DNA of 64,000 nucleotides from Pseudomonas sp. SJZ079 (GTDB taxonomy: Bacteria; Pseudomonadota; Gammaproteobacteria; Pseudomonadales; Pseudomonadaceae). Positions within the stretch are counted from its first letter, which is position 1, and each line of letters opens with the position of its first letter. The DNA lies in assembly GCF_007993865.1 (NCBI RefSeq), contig NZ_VIUH01000002.1:1-64000 (forward strand). The letters are read 5' to 3'. Under the pieces are notes generated by a model that worked only from the letters and a program-made list of their open reading frames with translations, did no database searches and had not been told where the DNA came from. This document shows, piece by piece, positions 49,667 through 58,263 of the stretch. Made by a program: the position numbers and the translations under genes.

Positions 49667-49936
49667 TCAGCCGCCGGCCAGCGCCTGCACCACATAGATG
49701 TCACTGTTGGCGGTAACCCTGTCGGTCAGGCGTTGGCGGTCGGCTATCTGCTCGGCGTCGACGAAAATCAGCACGTGCGGACGCAGCCGCCCCTGATCAT
49801 CCAGCAGGTAGCTGCGCAGCCGTGGGTTGACCGCGAAGACCTCCAGCAGCACCGCCTCGACCGTGGTGCCGCTGACCCTGAGCGCTGCCACATCGAGGTG
49901 GCGTTGCAGGTTGGGGGTGAAGCTGATGCGCGCCAT
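49667..49936 (-). CDS. MoaD/ThiS-family ubiquitin-like protein
   Basis: An 89-residue protein with the beta-grasp pattern (ARISFTPNLQRHL at the first strand, a helix with TTVEAVLLEVFAVNP, then LRPHVLIFVD) and a C-terminal Gly-Gly, the residue pair activated by E1-like enzymes in sulfur carriers. The Met at 49936 has GGAGTGGCC just upstream and starts the fold correctly. No MoeB, ThiF, MoaE or other sulfur-transfer partner is nearby; the only partner is the propeller gene downstream. A role as sulfur donor or protein tag is inference. Confidence 0.75.
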   Translation of the reverse strand: MARISFTPNLQRHLDVAALRVSGTTVEAVLLEVFAVNPRLRSYLLDDQGRLRPHVLIFVDAEQIADRQRLTDRVTANSDIYVVQALAGG

Positions 49937-50178
49937 CGGCCACTCCTGGCTTGCGCCGGGTGTAAACAAGCTTAGCGCAACAGGTATAGACGATCTCGCG
50001 TAGCGCACTCGCTTCGCCCGCCCGGCGGTCGCGCCGCTGGTCGCGGTTTTTGCGCCGCCGGCACTGGCGATAGTCCCGGCAATCCCGGATCATGCGGCCC
50101 CACACAGAGCAGTCGCGCGGCAGATGCGCGCCCTGCACCTACACTCATCCCACCCCGATCCCGAGACGAGTCCACCCC

Positions 50179-50775
50179 ATGGCGTCCGAGCTGTTCAGTC
50201 TGTATTTGAAGTTGTTGGTGCTCTACAGCCCGTTCTTCGTGTTGTCCTGTTTCATCGGCCTGAGCCGCGGCTACACGGTCAAGGAGCGCAAGCGCCTGGC
50301 CTGGAAGGTCGCCGCCGGCGTGCTGATCGCCAGCGTGCTGTTGTACCTGTTCGGCAGGCACATCTTCACCCTGTTCGGCATCACCATCGATGCCTTCCGC
50401 ATCGGCGCCGGCAGCGTGCTGTTCATCTCCGCGCTGGGCATGGCCCAGGGCAAGTCGGCGGTGCAAACCGACAACGTGCAGCAGGACGTGACCATAGTGC
50501 CGCTGACCATTCCACTGACAGTCGGCCCCGGCACCATCGGTGCGCTGCTGCTGATGGGCGCCAGCCAGCCGCACTGGAACGACAAGCTGCTGGCGGTGGT
50601 CGGCATTGCCCTGGCCAGTCTCACCGTCGGCGTGGTGCTGTACCTGTCCAACCAGTTCGAACGCCTGCTCGGCGATCAGGGTCTGCAGATCGTCAGCCGC
50701 CTGATGGGCCTGTTCGTCTGCGCCCTGGCGGCGCAGATCATCTTCACCGGGGTGAAAAACTACCTCGCGCTCTGA
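50179..50775 (+). CDS. MarC family integral membrane protein
   Basis: A 198-residue protein with six hydrophobic helices. The pattern PFFVLSCFIGLSRGYT at the first helix and VPLTIPLTVGPGTIGALLLMG near the middle is that of the MarC (UPF0056) family, often annotated as NAAT-like transporters. A drug-resistance role was not confirmed for E. coli MarC, so function is open. It is transcribed divergently from the MoaD-like gene. Confidence 0.85.
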   Translation: MASELFSLYLKLLVLYSPFFVLSCFIGLSRGYTVKERKRLAWKVAAGVLIASVLLYLFGRHIFTLFGITIDAFRIGAGSVLFISALGMAQGKSAVQTDNVQQDVTIVPLTIPLTVGPGTIGALLLMGASQPHWNDKLLAVVGIALASLTVGVVLYLSNQFERLLGDQGLQIVSRLMGLFVCALAAQIIFTGVKNYLAL

Positions 50776-50900
50776 AGCGGTGCAAAGCGGGCCTATTGCC
50801 AGCCTGCAGCTGCGCATCCGCACCAAAGCCGCGCAAGCGGGCATTGCGCAAGCCCGCCGAAAAACCCAGCGAACCCTTATAGCCCGTGGCTTTGCGCCAA

Positions 50901-50917
50901 TTGGCACGGATGCTGCC
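50901..50917 (+). promoter_or_regulatory. Candidate sigma-54 promoter of the urt operon
   Basis: TTGGCACGGATGCTGCC has the invariant GG-N10-GC spacing (GG 50903-50904, GC 50915-50916). The -24 element TGGCAC is perfect; the -12 element is CTGC rather than TTGC. It lies on the urtA strand about 215 bp upstream of the start codon. NtrC-activated, RpoN-dependent transcription under nitrogen limitation is typical for urea transporters. I found no convincing NtrC palindrome. Confidence 0.5.
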
Positions 50918-50935
50918 ACTGGACTGGCGACCTCC

Positions 50936-51097
50936 AGGAGCCTGTCGGACTTAACGCGGTTCTACTGCGGAAAAACCGGACTTGGTCATTTTTGCTGCTT
51001 TCCCTCGTTAAATGGCCGGCTATTCGCCTCGGAAAGCAGCACAACTGCCTCAACCCGACTTCCCCACGCTACTAACGGTTAAGTCCGACTGGCTCCT
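50936..51097. mobile_element. MITE-like element, 162 bp, 20-bp terminal inverted repeats
   Basis: The left end AGGAGCCTGTCGGACTTAAC (50936-50955) and right end GTTAAGTCCGACTGGCTCCT (51078-51097) match at 19 of 20 positions as inverted repeats. Inside, TGCTGCTTTCC (50993-51003) and GGAAAGCAGCA (51031-51041) form a second perfect palindrome. There is no ORF for a transposase. The ends look like insertion-sequence termini, so a non-autonomous element mobilised in trans is the best reading. No clear target duplication is visible; the flanks ACCT and AGGT are themselves inverted. It sits in the leader between the putative urtA promoter and urtA. Confidence 0.75.
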
Positions 51098-51133
51098 AGG
51101 TCCCACCCAACAGTTGCGCATGGAGCCCTATCG

Positions 51134-52402
51134 ATGAAACGTCGCCCCTTTCTGCAATCCTCACTCGCCGCCAGCGCGCTGATCGTCAGCGGCCTGTTCC
51201 CGTTCAGCCTGCAGGCCGCCGAAACCATCAAGGTCGGCGTGCTCCACTCGCTGTCCGGCACCATGGCCATCTCGGAAACTTCGCTGAAAGACATGGCGCT
51301 GATGACCATCGACGAGATCAACGCCAAGGGCGGCGTGCTCGGTAAACAGCTGGAGCCGGTGGTGGTCGACCCCGCATCCAACTGGCCGCTGTTCGCCGAG
51401 AAAGGCCGCCAGTTGCTGACCCAGGACAAGGTCGCGGTGACCTTTGGCTGCTGGACCAGCGTGTCGCGCAAGTCGGTGCTGCCGGTCTATGAAGAACTCA
51501 ACGGCCTGCTGTTCTACCCGGTGCAGTACGAGGGTGAGGAGCTCTCGCCGAACGTGTTCTACACCGGCGCGGCGCCCAATCAGCAGGCCATCCCGGCGGT
51601 GGAGTACCTGATGAGCGAGGACGGTGGCGCCGCCCAGCGTTACTTCCTGCTCGGCACCGATTACGTCTACCCGCGCACCACCAACAAGATCCTGCGCTCC
51701 TTCCTGCACAGCAAGGGCGTGGCCGACCAGGACATCGAAGAGGTCTATACCCCCTTCGGTCACAGCGACTATCAAACCATCGTCGCCGACATCAAGAAGT
51801 TCTCCGCCGGCGGCAAGACTGCGGTGATCTCCACGGTCAATGGCGACTCCAACGTGCCGTTCTACAAGGAACTGGCCAACCAGGGTATCGACGCCACCGA
51901 CGTGCCGGTGGTCGCCTTCTCGGTCGGCGAGGAAGAATTGCGCGGCATCGACACCAAACCCCTGGTCGGCCAGCTCGCCGCGTGGAACTACTTCCAGTCG
52001 GTGGAAAGCCCGGTCAACAGCGCGTTCGTCGACAAGTGGAAGGCCTATGCCAAGGCCAAGGGCTTGCCGGGCGCCGATAAGGCCGTGACCAACGACCCGA
52101 TGGAGGCCACCTACGTCGGCATCAACATGTGGGCCCAGGCGGTCGAGAAGGCCGGCAGCACCGAGGTCGACAAGGTCCGCGAGGCCATGGCCGGGCAAAC
52201 CTTTGCCGCGCCGAGCGGCTTCACCCTGACCATGGATGCGACCAATCACCACCTGCACAAGCCGGTGATGATCGGCGAAGTCCAGGAAGACGGTCAGTTC
52301 GACGTGGTCTGGGCCACCGACAGCCCGCTCCGCGCCCAGCCGTGGAGCCCGTACATCGAGGGCAACGAGCAGAAGCCGGACTACGCGGTGAAGAGCAACT
52401 GA
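51134..52402 (+). CDS. urtA: Urea ABC transporter, substrate-binding protein
   Basis: A 422-residue periplasmic urea receptor of the branched-chain-amino-acid/amide binding family. The leader MKRRPFLQSSLAASALIVSG resembles either a Sec or a weak Tat signal, with cleavage near LQAAE. Family signatures include VGVLHSLSGTMAISETSLKD, FGCWTSVSRKSVLPVYEE and LLFYPVQYEGEE. It is the first gene of urtABCDE; the adjoining urease genes make urea the obvious ligand. The REP hairpin after the stop may reduce read-through so that the binding protein is made in excess. Confidence 0.95.
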   Translation: MKRRPFLQSSLAASALIVSGLFPFSLQAAETIKVGVLHSLSGTMAISETSLKDMALMTIDEINAKGGVLGKQLEPVVVDPASNWPLFAEKGRQLLTQDKVAVTFGCWTSVSRKSVLPVYEELNGLLFYPVQYEGEELSPNVFYTGAAPNQQAIPAVEYLMSEDGGAAQRYFLLGTDYVYPRTTNKILRSFLHSKGVADQDIEEVYTPFGHSDYQTIVADIKKFSAGGKTAVISTVNGDSNVPFYKELANQGIDATDVPVVAFSVGEEELRGIDTKPLVGQLAAWNYFQSVESPVNSAFVDKWKAYAKAKGLPGADKAVTNDPMEATYVGINMWAQAVEKAGSTEVDKVREAMAGQTFAAPSGFTLTMDATNHHLHKPVMIGEVQEDGQFDVVWATDSPLRAQPWSPYIEGNEQKPDYAVKSN

Positions 52403-52432
52403 TCTGACCGGGCTCGCCCCTGACGCAATCCT

Positions 52433-52509
52433 GTAGGAGCCAGCTTGCTGGCGATCATCTCGACTCGGCCATGCGGATCGAGCGCGATCGCGAGCAAGCT
52501 CGCTCCTAC
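52433..52509. repeat. REP-type inverted repeat between urtA and urtB
   Basis: GTAGGAGCCAGCTTGCTGGC (from 52433) and a right arm GATCGCGAGCAAGCTCGCTCCTAC (52486-52509) pair over 24 bp with two mismatches, around a 29-base loop. It is the same family as 17623-17687, with the two arms from different REP sub-variants. It may act as an mRNA-stabilising or attenuating structure. Confidence 0.8.
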
Positions 52510-52548
52510 GGCGTCCCGCACCACGATCGGGATACTTAGGACCTACCT

Positions 52549-54120
52549 ATGCCCACTGCCCTGTACCGCTTTCTCCTGTTTCTGGCGTTGGCGCTGCCGC
52601 TCACCGGCCAGGCCGGCGACGCCAGCGATTTCGCCGCCGCCAGCTCCAGCCAGCAAGCCAAGCTGCTGCAGCGCTGGGCCGCCGCGCCTGAAGCCGCACG
52701 CCTGGCGCTGCTCGAAGCCTTGCACCAGGGCCGGGTGGTCGTCGACCGCAACAAGGCACCCTTCATCGAGAGCGCCGGGGCTTATCAGGCCGTCGAAGGC
52801 GACGCCGAGCCCAGCGACAGCCCGCGCAAGCTGCGCCTGAACAACCGCCTGCGCGGCCTGATCGCCACGGCCCTGGCCAGCCACCAGCTGCTCGCCGATG
52901 ATCCGGCCCTGCGCTTGACGGCTGCGCAACTGCTGCAGAAAAAAGCCAAGCCGGCCCAGCTGGCCCTGCTCAATGCGCGCGTCGCCGACGAGCAGGATGA
53001 GGCGGTGCGCGAGGCGCTGAGCTTGGCCCTGGCCAACCTGCAACTGGTCGACAAGGACCCGGCGGTGCGTCTGGCGGCAGTGCGCCTGCTCGGCGAGACC
53101 GGCCAGCCGCTGGCCCACACCCGCCTGGAAACCCTGCTCGCGCCCGGTGTGGAACCCGATGCCGGGGTGCGCACCGCCGCCGAAACCAGCCTGGCCCAGG
53201 TCAAACGCCGCCTGTTGCTCGGCGAACTGCTCGGCCAGGCCTTCAGCGGCATGAGCCTGGGCTCGATCCTGTTGCTCGCCGCCCTCGGTCTGGCCATCAC
53301 CTTCGGCCTGCTCGGGGTGATCAACATGGCCCACGGCGAGATGCTGATGCTCGGCGCCTATGCCACCTACCTGGTGCAGCTCGGCCTGCAGCGCCTGGCC
53401 CCGGACTACCTGGCGCTGTACCCATTGCTGGCGCTGCCGGTGGCCTTCTTCGTCACCGCCGCCATCGGCATGGCCCTGGAACGCACGGTGATCCGCCACC
53501 TGTATGGCCGGCCGCTGGAAACCCTGCTGGCCACCTGGGGCATCAGCCTGATGCTGATCCAGCTGGTGCGCATGCTGTTCGGTGCGCAGAACGTCGAGGT
53601 GGCCAACCCCTACTGGCTGTCCGGCGGCATTCAGGTACTGCCTAACCTGGTGCTGCCTTACAACCGCATCGTGATCATCGGCTTCGCCCTGTTCGTGGTG
53701 GCCTTGACCTGGCTGCTGCTGAACAAGACCCGCCTCGGCCTGAATGTCCGCGCGGTCACCCAGAACCGCAACATGGCCGCCTGCTGCGGGGTGCCGACCG
53801 GGCGGGTGGACATGCTCGCCTTCGGTCTCGGCTCGGGCATCGCCGGCCTCGGCGGCGTGGCCCTGTCGCAGATCGGCAACGTCGGCCCGGATCTGGGCCA
53901 GAGCTACATCATCGACTCCTTCCTGGTGGTGGTGCTCGGTGGCGTCGGTCAGTTGGCCGGCAGCGTGATGGCGGCCTTCGGCTTAGGGATAGCCAACAAG
54001 ATCCTCGAACCGCAGATCGGCGCCGTGCTGGGCAAGATCCTCATCCTCGCGCTGATCATTCTGTTCATTCAGAAACGCCCGCAAGGTCTATTCGCACTGA
54101 AAGGACGGGTGACCGACTGA
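52549..54120 (+). CDS. urtB: Urea ABC transporter, permease UrtB
   Basis: A 523-residue permease. A signal-like leader (ends near GQAG) and about 200 residues of helical, HEAT-like periplasmic sequence (VRLAAVRLLGETGQPLAHTRLETLL) precede eight or so membrane helices that start near residue 226. The core has LGVINMAHGEMLMLGAYATY and VGPDLGQSYIIDSFLVVVLGG as in LivH-type permeases. The long N-terminal extension is characteristic of many proteobacterial UrtB proteins. The stop overlaps the urtC start by one base (TGATG). Confidence 0.95.
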   Translation: MPTALYRFLLFLALALPLTGQAGDASDFAAASSSQQAKLLQRWAAAPEAARLALLEALHQGRVVVDRNKAPFIESAGAYQAVEGDAEPSDSPRKLRLNNRLRGLIATALASHQLLADDPALRLTAAQLLQKKAKPAQLALLNARVADEQDEAVREALSLALANLQLVDKDPAVRLAAVRLLGETGQPLAHTRLETLLAPGVEPDAGVRTAAETSLAQVKRRLLLGELLGQAFSGMSLGSILLLAALGLAITFGLLGVINMAHGEMLMLGAYATYLVQLGLQRLAPDYLALYPLLALPVAFFVTAAIGMALERTVIRHLYGRPLETLLATWGISLMLIQLVRMLFGAQNVEVANPYWLSGGIQVLPNLVLPYNRIVIIGFALFVVALTWLLLNKTRLGLNVRAVTQNRNMAACCGVPTGRVDMLAFGLGSGIAGLGGVALSQIGNVGPDLGQSYIIDSFLVVVLGGVGQLAGSVMAAFGLGIANKILEPQIGAVLGKILILALIILFIQKRPQGLFALKGRVTD

Positions 54121-55223
54121 TGACCATGCCACTTAATCCCACGCCTCTGAACAAGAGCCTGCTGGCCCGCGCCAGCTCCCGGCTCGGCCCGCAACTATCG
54201 CTCGGCCTCGGCCTGATCGCGCTCGCCGTGCTGCTCGCCCTGCCGCTGCTGCACCTGCTGCCGGCAGACAACAGCTGGCAGGTGTCAGCCTATACCCTGA
54301 CCCTGGTCGGCAAGATTCTCTGCTACGCCATAGTCGCCCTGGCCCTGGACCTGGTCTGGGGTTACGCCGGCCTGCTGTCGCTCGGCCACGGCCTGTTCTT
54401 CGCCCTCGGCGGCTACGCCATGGGCATGCACCTGATGCGCCAGAGCGCCGGCGAGGGCCTGCCGACCTTCATGCAGTTCCTCTCCTGGAGCGAACTGCCC
54501 TGGTACTGGAGCGGTACCCAGAGCTTCCTCTGGACCCTGTGCCTGGTGGTGCTGGCGCCCGGCTTGCTGGCCCTGGTGTTCGGCTTCTTCGCCTTCCGTT
54601 CGCGGATCAAGGGCGTGTACTTCTCGATCATGACCCAGGCGCTGACCTTCGCCGCCATGCTGCTGTTCTTTCGCAACGAAACCGGCTTCGGCGGCAACAA
54701 CGGTTTCACCGACTTCAAGCGCATCCTCGGCTTCGACATCACCGCCCAGGGCACCCGCGCCGTGCTGTTCCTCGCCACCGTCGCGCTACTACTCGGCAGC
54801 CTGTACCTGGGCTGGAAACTGGCGCGCAGCAAGTTCGGCCGCGTACTCACGGCGCTCAGGGACGCGGAGAACCGCCTGATGTTCTGCGGCTACGATCCGC
54901 GCGGCTACAAGCTGTTTATCTGGGTCTTGAGCGCGGTGCTCTGTGGCCTGGCCGGCGCACTCTATGTACCGCAGGTGGGCATCATCAACCCCAGCGAGAT
55001 GTCGCCGACCAACTCCATCGAAGCCGCCATCTGGGTCGCCCTCGGCGGACGCGGCAGCCTGATCGGCCCGCTGCTCGGAGCCGGCCTGGTCAACGGCATG
55101 AAGAGCTGGTTCACCGTGGCCTTCCCGGAGTACTGGCTGTTCGCCCTGGGTTTGCTGTTCATCCTGGTCACCCTGTTGCTGCCGCAAGGGGTGATCGGCC
55201 TGTTGAAGAGGAGGTCGCAATGA
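54120..55223 (+). CDS. urtC: Urea ABC transporter, permease UrtC
   Basis: A 367-residue LivM-type permease with about nine membrane helices; WGYAGLLSLGHGLFFALGGYAMGMHL and NEIGFGG-like NETGFGGNNGFTDF are the typical segments, and WVALGGRGSLIGPLLGAGLVNGMKSWF ends the core. It pairs with UrtB to form the channel. Start and stop overlap both neighbours (TGATG and ATGA), so translation of urtB-urtC-urtD is coupled. Confidence 0.95.
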   Translation: MTMPLNPTPLNKSLLARASSRLGPQLSLGLGLIALAVLLALPLLHLLPADNSWQVSAYTLTLVGKILCYAIVALALDLVWGYAGLLSLGHGLFFALGGYAMGMHLMRQSAGEGLPTFMQFLSWSELPWYWSGTQSFLWTLCLVVLAPGLLALVFGFFAFRSRIKGVYFSIMTQALTFAAMLLFFRNETGFGGNNGFTDFKRILGFDITAQGTRAVLFLATVALLLGSLYLGWKLARSKFGRVLTALRDAENRLMFCGYDPRGYKLFIWVLSAVLCGLAGALYVPQVGIINPSEMSPTNSIEAAIWVALGGRGSLIGPLLGAGLVNGMKSWFTVAFPEYWLFALGLLFILVTLLLPQGVIGLLKRRSQ

Positions 55224-56071
55224 GAAGCACGCCCACCCCCGAGCTGATGCTCGAGCCGATCTTCGACCCGATCGGCAGCGCCCGCGACGCCATTGGCGCC
55301 GGCCAGGTCGCCGGCCAGGGCCTCAACGTGCGCCACGGCACCATCCTGACCCTGGAGGACATCAACGTCAGCTTCGATGGCTTCAAGGCGCTGAACAACC
55401 TCAGCCTGTACATCGGCGTCGGCGAACTGCGCTGCATCATCGGTCCCAATGGTGCCGGCAAGACCACCCTGATGGACGTGATCACCGGCAAGACCCGCCC
55501 CGACAGCGGCGTCGCCTACTTCGGCGAAACCCTCGACCTGACGCAGCTGAGCGAAGTCGAGATCGCCCAGTCAGGCATCGGCCGCAAGTTCCAGAAGCCC
55601 ACGGTGTTCGAGGCGCTGACGGTGTTCGAGAACCTCGAACTGGCGCAGAAGACCAACAAGTCGGTGTGGGCCAGCCTGCGCGCCACACTGAGCGGCGCGC
55701 AGAAGGAACGCATCGACGAGGTGCTGCACACCATCAAGCTGGAGGCCGCGCGCAATCGTCAGGCCGGCCTGCTCTCGCATGGCCAGAAGCAGTTTCTGGA
55801 GATCGGCATGCTGCTGATGCAGGACCCGCAACTGCTGCTGCTCGACGAGCCGGTGGCGGGCATGACCGACGCCGAAACCGAGTTCACCGCCGAGCTGTTC
55901 AAGTCGCTGGCACGCCGGCACTCGCTGATGGTGGTGGAACACGACATGGGCTTCGTCGGCAGCATCGCCGACCACGTCACGGTCTTGCACCAGGGCAGCG
56001 TGCTGGCCGAAGGCGCGCTGGAACAGGTGCAGACCAACGAGCGGGTGATCGAAGTCTACCTGGGCCGCTGA
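55220..56071 (+). CDS. urtD: Urea ABC transporter, ATP-binding protein UrtD
   Basis: A 283-residue ATPase with a roughly 45-residue N-terminal extension before the ABC core. Walker A is GPNGAGKTT, the signature is LSHGQKQFLEIGMLL (LSHGQ instead of LSGGQ, common in this subfamily) and Walker B is LLLLDEP. AGGAGG lies 4-9 bases before the ATG, which overlaps the urtC stop. The following gene urtE is separated by a palindromic repeat, unlike the tight urtB-C-D junctions. Confidence 0.94.
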   Translation: MRSTPTPELMLEPIFDPIGSARDAIGAGQVAGQGLNVRHGTILTLEDINVSFDGFKALNNLSLYIGVGELRCIIGPNGAGKTTLMDVITGKTRPDSGVAYFGETLDLTQLSEVEIAQSGIGRKFQKPTVFEALTVFENLELAQKTNKSVWASLRATLSGAQKERIDEVLHTIKLEAARNRQAGLLSHGQKQFLEIGMLLMQDPQLLLLDEPVAGMTDAETEFTAELFKSLARRHSLMVVEHDMGFVGSIADHVTVLHQGSVLAEGALEQVQTNERVIEVYLGR

Positions 56072-56077
56072 TTACGC

Positions 56078-56184
56078 TGATGGTTGCCACGCTCCGGCGT
56101 GGCAACCCCTACCGGGACGCTCTGCGTCCCAGCGACGCAGAGCGCCGCCAGATGCATGCCCACGCAGAGCGTGGAATCGATCAG
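56078..56184. repeat. Palindromic repeat copy A between urtD and urtE
   Basis: About 107 bp of nested inverted repeats: GTTGCCACGCTCCGGCGTGGCAAC, GACGCTCTGCGTC...GACGCAGAGCG and a closing CCCACGCAGAGCGTGGAATCGATCA. It aligns along its length with copy B at 59638-59743. I recall GTTCCCACGCTCTGCGTGGGAAC sequences as a dispersed family in Pseudomonas. It fills most of the 137-bp gap before urtE and contains no gene. Confidence 0.8.
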
Positions 56185-56208
56185 GGCCCGCCCTACAAGG
56201 ACAGAACC

Positions 56209-56907
56209 ATGCTGCAAGTTGAACAGCTCCACCAGTACTACGGCGGCAGCCATATCCTCCGCGGCCTGTCGTTCGAGGCCAAGGTCGGCGAAGTCACGTG
56301 CCTGCTCGGGCGCAACGGGGTGGGTAAAACCACCCTGCTGAAATGCCTAATGGGCCTGCTTCCGGCCAAGCAGGGCGCGATTAAATGGCAAGGCCAGAGC
56401 ATCACTCAGCACAAGCCACACCAGCGCGTGCACAGCGGCATCGCCTACGTGCCGCAAGGGCGGGAGATTTTCCCGCGGCTGACGGTGGAGGAAAACCTGT
56501 TGATGGGGCTCTCGCGCTTCAGCGCCCAACAGGCCAAGCAGGTGCCGGCGTTTATCTACGAGCTGTTCCCGGTGCTGCAGGAAATGCAACAGCGGCGTGG
56601 CGGCGACCTGTCCGGCGGCCAGCAACAACAGCTGGCCATCGGCCGCGCCCTGGCCAGCAACCCGCAGCTGTTGATCCTCGACGAGCCCACCGAAGGCATC
56701 CAGCCCTCGGTGATCAAGGAGATCGGCGCGGTGATCAAGACACTCGCGGCACGCGGCGACATGGCCATCCTGCTGGTCGAACAGTTCTACGACTTCGCCG
56801 CTGAGCTGGCCGACCAGTACCTGGTGATGTCGCGCGGCGAGATCATCCAGCAGGGCCGTGGTGACCGCATGCAGGCCGATGGAGTGCGCGGGCTGGTGGC
56901 CATCTAA
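56209..56907 (+). CDS. urtE: Urea ABC transporter, ATP-binding protein UrtE
   Basis: A 232-residue LivF-type ATPase. Walker A GRNGVGKTT, signature LSGGQQQQLAIGRAL, Walker B LLILDEPTEGIQPSVI. The ATG is preceded by AAGGACAGAACC (AAGGA at 8 bases). It completes the transporter with UrtD. The next 206 bp to ureD contain no gene but hold the candidate sigma-54 promoter of ureD; the short open frame there has no coding character. Confidence 0.95.
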   Translation: MLQVEQLHQYYGGSHILRGLSFEAKVGEVTCLLGRNGVGKTTLLKCLMGLLPAKQGAIKWQGQSITQHKPHQRVHSGIAYVPQGREIFPRLTVEENLLMGLSRFSAQQAKQVPAFIYELFPVLQEMQQRRGGDLSGGQQQQLAIGRALASNPQLLILDEPTEGIQPSVIKEIGAVIKTLAARGDMAILLVEQFYDFAAELADQYLVMSRGEIIQQGRGDRMQADGVRGLVAI

Positions 56908-57063
56908 GTGCTGAGAATGGGCTCACCCGCACCAGCAGCAGGCAAATCAAGCCACGCGCACGCCACCTCGCACCAAAACCGAGCAAGTCATAAGACACCC
57001 ACACCCGCCGCATACGGCAGCAACCCTCAGCCGCCGCGAACGCGCGCACTGTCCTGGCGCACA

Positions 57064-57079
57064 AGGCACGGCAATTGCT
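57064..57079 (+). promoter_or_regulatory. Candidate sigma-54 promoter of the urease operon
   Basis: AGGCACGGCAATTGCT has GG-N10-GC spacing (GG 57065-57066, GC 57077-57078), a perfect TTGC -12 element and GGCAC at -24. It lies 35 bp before the ureD ATG, leaving a leader of roughly 20-25 nt. This suggests that ureDAB-C has its own nitrogen-regulated start in addition to any read-through from urt. Confidence 0.55.
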
Positions 57080-57113
57080 CTGTCCCAGCCATGACGCTGA
57101 TTTAAGGACGCCC

Positions 57114-57959
57114 ATGAACGCACCCGCCGCCCTGTTCACCCCCAGCTGGCATGCCGAGCTAGAGCTCGCCTATGCCCGCAGCGGTGACAGCACGCGCCCG
57201 GTGCTGCGCCGCCACCAGGGCCCGTTGCGGGTGCAAAAGCACCTCTACGCGGAAGGCCCCGAAGTCTGCCAGCACATCATCGTGCACCCGCCGGGCGGCA
57301 TCGCCGGCGGCGACCGCCTGGAGATCAGCGCGACTGTCGGCGAACACGCCTGGGCGCAACTGACCAACCCCGGCGCCGCCAAGTGGTACCGCGCCGCAGG
57401 CCCGGCCTATCAGCAACTGAAGCTGCGCGTCGAAGCCGGCGCCACCCTGGAGTGGCTGCCGCAGGAGACCATCGTCTACTGCGGCGCCCAGGCCGAGTTG
57501 CACACCGAGATCCAGCTGCTCGGCGATGCGCGCCTGTGCTACTGGGACATGGTCGCCCTCGGCCGCCCGGCCAGTGGCGAACGCTTCGACCAGGGCCACT
57601 TCCAGGCGCAGCTGGATATCCGCCGCGACGGCCAGCTGCTCTGGCACGAACGCCAGCGGATAACCGGAGACGATGGTCTGCTCGACTCGCCGATCGGCCT
57701 GAATGGCCAGCCGGTGTTCGCCACCCTGCTGCTCAGCGGCGAAATCGACGCCGAGTTGCTGCAACGCTGCCGCGAACTGCCTGCTGCTGTGCAAGCTCGG
57801 GTACGCGGCGACCTGAGCCAACTGCCCGGCCTGCTGGTGGCCCGCTGCCTGGCCGCCGAAGCCCTGCATGCGCGCGCCTGGTTGATCGACCTGTGGCGCC
57901 TGCTGCGCCCCGCCCTGCTCGGGCGCGCTGCGCTGCCCCCACGAATCTGGAGTACCTGA
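57114..57959 (+). CDS. ureD: Urease accessory protein UreD
   Basis: A 281-residue scaffold that, with UreF and UreG, binds apo-urease and assists nickel insertion and lysine carbamylation. Family segments are [38 protein letters not shown] and [23 protein letters not shown] lies 7 bases before the ATG, and earlier Mets in frame are not conserved. The stop overlaps the ureA start (TGATG). Confidence 0.96.
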   Translation: MNAPAALFTPSWHAELELAYARSGDSTRPVLRRHQGPLRVQKHLYAEGPEVCQHIIVHPPGGIAGGDRLEISATVGEHAWAQLTNPGAAKWYRAAGPAYQQLKLRVEAGATLEWLPQETIVYCGAQAELHTEIQLLGDARLCYWDMVALGRPASGERFDQGHFQAQLDIRRDGQLLWHERQRITGDDGLLDSPIGLNGQPVFATLLLSGEIDAELLQRCRELPAAVQARVRGDLSQLPGLLVARCLAAEALHARAWLIDLWRLLRPALLGRAALPPRIWST

Positions 57960-58261
57960 TGGACCTCACCCCCCGCGAGAAAGACAAACTGCTGATCTTC
58001 ACCGCCGGCCTGGTCGCCGAGCGCCGCCTCGCCCGCGGGGTCAAGCTCAACTACCCGGAAGCCATGGCCTATATCTCCGCAGCCCTGCTCGAAGGCGCGC
58101 GCGACGGCCAGACGGTGGCGGCATTGATGCACTACGGCACGACATTGCTGAGCCGCGAGCAGGTGATGGACGGCATCCCGGAGATGATCCCGGAGATTCA
58201 GGTCGAGGCCACCTTTCCCGACGGCACCAAACTGGTCACCGTCCATCAGCCGATTGCCTGA
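57959..58261 (+). CDS. ureA: Urease gamma subunit
   Basis: A 100-residue structural subunit, exactly the usual length. [41 protein letters not shown] and [26 protein letters not shown] segments are present. It is coupled to ureD upstream by a one-base overlap and is followed 2 bp later by the first GNAT gene rather than ureB. Confidence 0.97.
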   Translation: MDLTPREKDKLLIFTAGLVAERRLARGVKLNYPEAMAYISAALLEGARDGQTVAALMHYGTTLLSREQVMDGIPEMIPEIQVEATFPDGTKLVTVHQPIA

Positions 58262-58263
58262 AC

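Noticed and set aside
56908..57105. A 65-codon frame between urtE and ureD
   Set aside because: Product is a low-complexity Ser/Pro/His string, it overlaps the sigma-54 candidate and lacks a ribosome site.
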